From Eudorina sp. 2006-703-Eu-15 (taxonomy: Eukaryota; Chlorophyta; Chlorophyceae; Chlamydomonadales; Volvocaceae): a stretch of DNA of 64,000 bases. Both the position numbers and the translations under genes were made by a program. This document shows positions 57,311-64,000 of the stretch, piece after piece. Location of the stretch: positions 62,001 to 126,000 of the forward strand of contig BDSI01000017.1 in assembly GCA_003117195.1 (NCBI GenBank), read 5' to 3'. The stretch's first letter is position 1, and each line of letters starts with the position of its first letter. A model generated the notes under the pieces. The model saw only the letters and a program-made list of their open reading frames with translations. It was not told where the DNA came from and ran no database searches.

Positions 57311-60091
57311 TCAGAGGTCAGCCTTCTGGCTCCGCGCCTTCGCCTTCTTGGGCGGCTGCTGTTGCTGCTGCTGCTGCTGCGCCCGCCCCGTTGGACCGCC
57401 CCCGGCCCTGCCAGCCTGCACCTTCTTCGCACCCGCCGCCGGGGGTGCCGCAGAGCCGCTCTCTCTACCAGCTCCGGCCGACTTAGCACCCGCTGGCGGC
57501 CCGGCTCGCGCCTCTCCGCCGGTCGCCTTCCCGCCCTTTCCCTGGACAGCTTGCCCGCCCTTGCCCTGAGCGGCAGCTCCGATTTTGACCGCCACGGGTG
57601 GTAAGACCGCTTTCGACTCGACTGGCGCTTTCGGCGCTTTCGACGGCTCAGCAACGCCGTCGGGCTTCCCTGCCGCTTTCTTCCCCGCTTGCGGGCCCTT
57701 GGCATCGGACACCGCTCCCTGCGGCCGCTGCCTGGCCGCCGGGGCCGACTTCCCGTCCTTCACCTTGCCCACCTCCTTCTCCGGTCCTTCTTTTCCCGCG
57801 CTCCCCTTGCCCCCCTTGCTCCCCTTGTTCCGCTCCTTTCGGTCCACCACCGGCTTGGTGCCGGGGGGTAGCTGCCCCGCCTCGATGGCGGCCTTGAGCG
57901 CGAGTCGCTCCCTCTTGCCCATCTTGGTGCCGTGGCGCTTCCGCTTTCGGTTGCCGCCGTCTCCGTCGCCACCTCCGCGGCCGCCGCCCGCCGCTGGAGC
58001 CGCTCTCACCGTCGCCCCGGGGGCCCTCTTCCCACCACCACCACCACCACCACCCGGCTTCTTCGCCTCCCCGTCATCTCCGCTGCTGCCGCCGTCCTCG
58101 CCGTCCTCGTCGCTCTCACGGGCGCCAGTTACCGCCAGCTCCTCCTCCGGCCCGTCGCTTTCGCTACCGTCCACGTCGTCCGAGTCATCGTCCGAGTCGC
58201 TGCCGGCGGCGGCGCCCTTCTGCCCCGCGGACGCGGCCTTGGCGGCTTTGCTCCCGTTGGCCCTGGTGGCGGGGCCCAACTGCTGCCCCGGGGGCTTGGC
58301 CGCCTTACCCCGCTTCGCCGCCGCTGCCGCTGCTGAGGAGGGGCCTGAAGCACACACACACACACACACGCACACGGGCGAAGTTTTGGGCGCCACTCGG
58401 CCCCTTGCATGTCACGCACTTCTGTTCTGCCTGCCAAAGAAAAACACATACACACACACCCCATCCTTGATAACACACACCCCATCATGCGGGGGGGGTC
58501 TCGGTACTCAGGTTTCATCCCTCGGGAGCTTCCGGCCCGAATATGTACGGCAGAGCGCCAGGCGTGCGAGGCAAGGAGTAGTCGTACGACGCGCAGCTGT
58601 CGCACGACAGGGCCGTGGGCAGTCCCGTGGGGGCGTTATAATGGACCTGTCCCTACAACCGGGTCCATCAGCCGTGCTGCAGGCCAGACTGCCAAGTAAG
58701 AACAGCCCAAGAAAAGGGTTCTTGTCACCGAGATGCGTCTATTGCACTGCGCTGCCACGGGCCCGGCCCCACATCTCCCCCCAAGGCCCCCAGAGCCCAT
58801 CACACACCCGCTGTCGCCGCCATGGCCAGGCGCGCTATGCGCTCCAGCCGCTCCCCGTGCGTTTCCTCCTCCTCCTGCTGCTGCTGCTGTTTGGGCGCAT
58901 CCGAGGCGAGCTGGATGGGGTTGGCGGCCCCCGGGGCCAGCGCCTTGACCCGGTTGCGGTGCTTCTGTGGGCGGGATGGGCGGATCCAGACGGAAATGGG
59001 GGAGCTTGGCGCTAGGGGGATCTAGATGTCCTTGCCTGCGCCCGCTCCTTCCCCCTCCGTCCATACGGCCAGGGAGTTCGTTGTCTCCGGGCCCCTCATG
59101 TGAAGCCGGTCGCAAAGCCACCCCGCCCCTTCCCGGCCCACCTTGGAGGCCGTGTGCACCAGGTACACCGCCCGATTGAGGATCAGCACGTTGCAGCAGG
59201 TGCAGCGCAGCGGGATACCCTGCAGGAGGGGGGCCGGGGCGGGAGCACAGGTGGGTGAGGGAGGGCGAGCTCAGACAGTGAGGTGGCAGGGCGGGGCGAG
59301 GTACTGCTGTTGCCGGTGGGTGGGTAACGCGACGAGGTGGAGCACGGGTCGGTGGCTGTCCGTCCCCGCGTACTGGCACTCCAGGCAGGAACCCGGCAGC
59401 CTAGCCGCAGCCCCCATCACACACCTTGAAGCTGTTTATCTCGGGATCCTCGCTCGACCAGGCCCTGTTGAGGGCGGTGACACATAAGGAACAAGAGGAA
59501 GGTGGGTTGGGTCGGGGAATCCATGCTGGGAAGGGAACGGCAACATTACTCCAGCAGGGTACCGGCACGGTAACCCGCATCCTGCGCCGGCGGACGAAGA
59601 AGCGTCCCGTCGAATGTGTGTTACCCCACCATTGGCATCCCTCGCTCACTCTACGACATGTTCGGCTGTGATGCCGTCCGCTGTGATGTCTGCTGCCTCG
59701 CTGCCGCTCTCCTCGTCCTCATCTGGGTCGCTGATGTCATCGAAGCTGCGGGCAAGCCGCTTGCGCGGCCTGTCGTCGTCATCATCGCTATCGTCAACAG
59801 CATACCCCTGTCTATCGCCCTCCTCCTCTCCCTCGTCATCCTCGTCGTCGCTGCCTGGGCCCTGTGGGCCGACCTCGTCGTCACTTCCGGCCGCCTCGCC
59901 GTCAATATCCTCGCTGCTTTCCTCTTCGACCTCTACAAATGTAATGACGAGACCACATGAGCTCCTTATGCGTTGAACGGCGGCTTTACTTTCGGTTATT
60001 CACCGCTTGCGCTCTCGTCGGTGTCGTCGTCGCTTGAACTGGCGCCGCCAGACTTTCCGTGAAGATGCAACCAATCCCGACGTTTCAGCAT
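57311..60091 (-). CDS. Nuclear-type C2H2 zinc-finger protein with acidic N-terminus and basic C-terminus
   Basis: Exons: 60091-60004, 59932-59650, 59464-59425, 59219-59142, 58964-58808 and 58344-57311, all GT-AG and in phase, giving about 559 residues. The start MLKRRDWLHLHGKSGG leads into a strongly acidic Asp/Glu/Ser region to about residue 120. The single zinc finger, in exon 4 running into exon 5, is GIPLRCTCCNVLILNR with YLVHTASKKHRNRVK, resembling U1/matrin-type C2H2 fingers. A poly-Gln segment and a long Lys/Ala/Gly tail with GTKMGKRERLALKAAIEAGQ follow. The charge pattern suggests a nucleolar or chromatin role, possibly ribosome assembly. I cannot name the orthologue. The first exon would end in an in-frame stop without splicing. 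Confidence 0.75.
58408..58465 (+). repeat. Dispersed short repeat, TGTTCTGCCTGCC family (copy 3)
   Basis: TTGCATGTCACGCACTTC then TGTTCTGCCTGCCAAAGAAA and a CA-run, in intron 5 of the zinc-finger gene. Confidence 0.65.
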
Positions 60092-62394
60092 TCTCAAAAC
60101 TCTTCAAGCAAGAGAATGTATGCTGAAATGCAATGCAGCCGAAAAGCGACACTTCTTCAGTTGCAATTGTCGGAGTAGGGGAATGTGCTCCAAGAAGCTA
60201 TACGACCCAGCTTGCAATTCAATCGCCTATGCACTAACCAACATGTCATTGCTTTTGGCTCTGGCGTGCGGAACTGCGGATGTACTTGGACGGTTAGTTT
60301 GTAACTTCCTTACCCGTCAACCACAACAACGGCAACAGGCGACTACGTCATTTTGTCAACCTGCCGCGCTGCCGGGCTGTCCCTGGCTGTCCTTCAAGGC
60401 TGGTACCTCGGGTAAGTCCTTCGCCGGTATAAGCATATGAGATTGCTTTACATTGCCATAGCCCTGCTGTGTCTACACCACTTGGCGTGGCGTTGCGCAC
60501 TACATCGCCCGAACTGCTCCTCCAGAACACGGGCCCAGAAACGGCACCCTCCGCATCATCAGCGGGGCGTACCTTTTTGGCCGCCCCACCCGCAGCAACG
60601 CAGCTGCAGCCAGCCCAAGCAGGGCTCGCACAGATCCCCTGGCGTACGCCCCCCCTCTCACCCGCAAAGCAAGGACTGGACCAGCCGGCACAGCAGTCAG
60701 CCACTCGCCACGACATCCCGGGTGGTGCCTTCGAGCTCTCCCACGTCTCACGTCCCCGTCCCCGTCCCCGTCCCGGCGCCAAGTGACTCCCGTGTGCCTC
60801 ACTGACCAGGCCACGGACCCGGTGCATGGTGGGCCCGTGACCCCTCCCGACAGGGGCCACGCAGTCACACACACCCGAGGGACGTCGCAGAATGTGACCT
60901 CATCGTATCGCCCTCTTTTGCCCGCCCCCTTCGGCCCCCCTTCGGCGCACTCACGGTGTCAACAACAGCAACACGTCACCCGAGCGCCACTCGGGCCGAG
61001 TCGTCATCACCATCATCGTCGTCACCATCCACCATCATCAGCGTCGAGGTGGTGTCAGCACGGGTCGGGTTGCATCTTTGACCGCCCTCACGGGCAAGGG
61101 TTCAACACCGGTGCAGCTCGAGAGTCGTCCGATCAACGTGTCAGTGTACGGCATACACACACAACCACACTCGCACACTCAAGACACACTCCCGCAGGTC
61201 CCTGTGAGCACGCGCCAAGTTCAAAGTCTGGTGTCTATCTGCATGGTTGGATGTCACTGACTCGACGTCCTGCCCACAGCGTGGGATCCCCCCGACCTGA
61301 CCTGACCGCGGCCGCGCTATCCCTAGAGAGCGAGCCTGCCCCAAACACCGCGAAAAACCGCACAACACACAAACGTACAACCACACATGAACACATACAC
61401 AGTACAAAGCTGCTACATAAACACTACAGTGTACACGCGCGCACGCATATGAGCACGTGCATACAGACACATATACGGACACACACATTCGGACCCACGG
61501 ATAGCCGGCCTGAGGGGGTAGTCGAGTGGGTCGCGTGCCCGGTCAGCCGCCTGCCCCTGCTCCGCACCAAACAAATCATCCGCACCGGCGGTGCTCAACC
61601 ACCTAATCGCACTGTCGTATCATTTCCCCAGAATGGAAAATGGCGCACACGGTTGAGTTTAAATAGGATGTATGTGTTGTGGTAACTTCATTCCCGCCTG
61701 TGCCGAGCTAGCAAGGAAAAGCCCCCCAATGCTGCCCCTCCACATCCCTCGCCTCCCGACCGCATGTGCAATCCCTCACTGCACCCACAATGTGCCACTT
61801 CACGGACAATGTCCGCCTGCGCCATCCCGAGCAGCCCTGCGGCGTGTCATGCCGCCGTCTGCCCACCCGGCCCCCAACCTCCACACGGACCCTCAGGCCG
61901 CAGTAAAGCGCGGCGCGCTGTCCTCAACCGCCGTTCCCCCTCGCCGCCGCCGCCGCCACCACCACCACCACCACCACCACCACCACCTCTTTCACCCCGG
62001 GGCCCATATACCGGGCTGGATCCCGCAGCCCCTTAGCGGGGCAGCATCACCCCACACCACCGCAATATCGGGCCTTGCTCCCTGGCCGCGGGCTCCACAA
62101 AGCTCCGCCTGTCTTGTCGGGCGTTGCTGGCCTCCGCCGGGGCCAGGCCCCCACCTTGCGCGCCGTCCAATCTCCTCTGCGCAGGCGGGTCCCACTGTCG
62201 CACCAACCCTATCACCACCACCACTGCTTCCACCACCGCCATCAAGACGTCGTCCAAGCGGCCTTGCCCTGCCCTGCCCTGCCAACCCCCCTGCGGCAAT
62301 ATCCCCTCCTCCCCTCCACCCCCCTGGGGCACAGCGGCGTTCCTTCAACACCCCGGGCCCCGCCCCGCCCCGCCCCCCGCCTGCGCCCGGCCGC
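60092..62394. other. Zinc-finger gene promoter and TRRAP 3' UTR/spacer
   Basis: About 2.3 kb. A plus-strand open frame at 60783-61685 (His/Thr/Arg-rich, no family features) and a minus-strand frame at 60872-60348 were considered and not accepted. Contains an ACC trinucleotide run at about 61957-61986 and a CA-rich, microsatellite-like stretch at 61360-61490. Confidence 0.45.
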
Positions 62395-64000
62395 TCAGAA
62401 CCAGGGGTGCCAGGTGGGCTCCATGCGACTGAGGTTCTTGGGGTCGGTGGCCGCCGCGATCAGCTCTGCCAGCCCGGGCAGCACCGCCGCCGGCTGGGGC
62501 ACCGCACCGCCCGGCTGCGGCGGCCGGCCGGGCTGCGGCGGCGAGGCGGCGGCGTCCTCGGGCGGCACCACGGGGCAGGCCCGCTGCACCCGCTCCAGAA
62601 CCATCCGCATGTTACGGGTCACCAGCGGCTTGAGCATCTCGTTCTTCATGGACACGGCTGTCGGGGGACAGGGCAGGGCAGGGCAGGGGAGGGGAGGGAA
62701 AGAGGTGACGGGAGGGGAGCGCAGGGGAGGGACGGAAAGAGGTGACGGCGAGTCGTCGGGGAGGACGTGTGTCAGCATACAAGGACACCCTACTCCCCCA
62801 CCCTCGCACCCTCAACCCCACCGCACATAAACCCCAACCCCGCCCCGCCCAAATCCCCCGCCCTACCCTGCTTCTGCGACCTCCTGGCCGCCCAGGCCAC
62901 GATGTCGTCCCGGAAGAACAACGACAGGAAGTGCTGCGCGTTGCTGGTGCGGGCGGTGAGCGCCTGGGCCGCGTTGGCCATGGCGGTGGTGAAGACGCCC
63001 TCCACACCGAAGGCGGTGAAGAAGGCGGTCAGGTTGCGGGTGAGGCGGAAGGGCACCGGCTCCACCTTCTCCAGCAGGCCGCGGTCGTTGTACACCTGGG
63101 GGGGGGGCGGCAGCGAGGAGGAGGTGGGGGTGGGGGTGGCGGCCAGGGTGCGGGCAGTCAGGTCGGTCACCCCAGTCGGCCCAATACCGTAAGTCAATCG
63201 GTCAGATGGGTCCCCTCTCGTGGTGGTGGCAGTGCGGGAGGAGCTGTCGGAACGGACAAGTCACGACGACTTGGGGATTGTAGCCGCACCCAAGAACACC
63301 CCCCCTCCCGCCCAGCCTGACAACCCGCCAGCCCGTGGAAAGGGAGCGCATCCGCTCACCGCCCTTCCCCTCCTCCCCTTATCCGCCAGCCAGCCAGCCG
63401 GCCGGCGACCCACCGGCATCACATCCGTCTGGTACAGGCGGCCGGTGTCCTTGGCGAACAGGATCTTGGTGGGGGAGCGCCCGCTGACCAGCAGCATATG
63501 GCACAGCAGGGCTGAGGGGGGTGGGAGAGAGAGCGGGAGGGGGGGTGGGTGGGTGGGAGGGAGAGCGGGTGCGGCACGGGAAGGGTGGTCAAGTGAGACG
63601 CAAACAAGGCGAGCTAAAGAGAACAAAGTAAGGTAACCAGCGGCAGGGATGCCACGCCAAGCCGCAGCGACACTCCTCACTCCTCCCCCCCCTCCGGGTC
63701 GAACCGCATCATACGGTACCCGCATGCGCCTGCAAGTGCAGCCAGACCCGTGCCCGGCGCTTTGCACACCTGCCTCCAAACCCGGATCCTACACACCCAA
63801 GGCAGCACCGCCCGCCTGTCCCGACAGCATCCAACCAACCCTACACCACCCGCCCGCATACACCCACACCCACAGCCCAGCACCGGCCCCTGACACAATG
63901 ACCAGCACCGGCCCCATTCACCGCCTCCCCTTTTCCAACCGCGGCAAGCCGCTGCCCGCCCCCGGCCCTCCCCAGCTTCCCCCACTCGCCCGGCCCTCAC
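62395..64000 (-). CDS. TRRAP/Tra1 (SAGA/NuA4 scaffold), C-terminal exons only
   Basis: Giant PIKK-family pseudokinase that docks transcription activators to histone acetyltransferase complexes in the nucleus. Exons visible: 63511-63414, 63095-62867 and 62657-62395, in phase, with the 5' part beyond the right edge. The first reads LLCHMLLVSGRSPTKILFAK and GRLYQTDVMP, where active kinases have a catalytic DRHxxN and HIDFG; both are absent, as expected for TRRAP. The second contains KVEPVPFRLTRNL and FGVEGVFTTAMANAAQ, and the last ends in the FATC sequence ATDPKNLSRMEPTWHPWF, which is diagnostic. No further exon was recognised between 63512 and 64000, so that stretch is probably intron. Confidence 0.93.

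Noticed and set aside
60783..61685. 300-codon plus-strand open frame
   Set aside because: His/Thr/Arg-rich translation of CA-rich DNA with no conserved motif and no splice support.

Overview
The window looks like nuclear DNA of a chlamydomonadalean (volvocine-type) green alga. It is GC-rich and gene-sparse. Genes are built of many short exons with GT-AG introns loaded with simple repeats. TGTAA, the green-algal polyadenylation signal, lies downstream of several stop codons. Gene content is eukaryotic and plant-like: DHHC acyltransferase, delta-COP, TRRAP/Tra1, an HMT/ABCB6-type ABC half-transporter, pantothenate synthetase and an organelle-type topoisomerase IA. I rebuilt gene models by hand from splice signals, codon phase and family motifs. 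No tRNA, rRNA, CRISPR array or bacterial operon was seen.

Layout: (1) 1-3212 (-), 5' part of a DHHC palmitoyltransferase running off the left edge. (2) 3623-7903 (+), pantothenate synthetase, seven exons, with an apparent one-base frameshift in exon 6. (3) 9868-10791 (-), intronless Q-rich hypothetical protein. (4) 11649-22151 (-), bacterial-type topoisomerase IA in sixteen exons whose last, phase-compatible exon encodes two HMG-box-like domains. (5) about 23.8-26.7 kb (+), metallo-beta-lactamase-fold protein. (6) 26.7-40.3 kb, an accessory zone: a near-identical copy of part of the ABC gene's last exon, retroelement 3' ends, a nested SINE with a perfect 12-bp target duplication, an AT-richer island with small minus-strand exons (the last two forming an Smr-like domain), a foldback hairpin and an element bounded by GGGGGGTAACCCCC. 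(7) 40865-52551 (-), ABC half-transporter in fifteen phase-consistent exons with a low-complexity C-terminal extension of about 650 residues. (8) 53356-55826 (-), delta-COP, complete in six exons. (9) 57311-60091 (-), acidic/basic C2H2-type zinc-finger protein, six exons. (10) 62395 to beyond the right edge (-), the 3' end of TRRAP/Tra1.

The genes do not form one pathway. The most distinctive observations are the topoisomerase IA-HMG fusion, the long tail on the ABC transporter together with its partial last-exon duplicate, the SINE insertion with its empty-site paralogue, and several dispersed short repeats shared between introns of unrelated genes. No single new defence-like or metabolic system is demonstrated.
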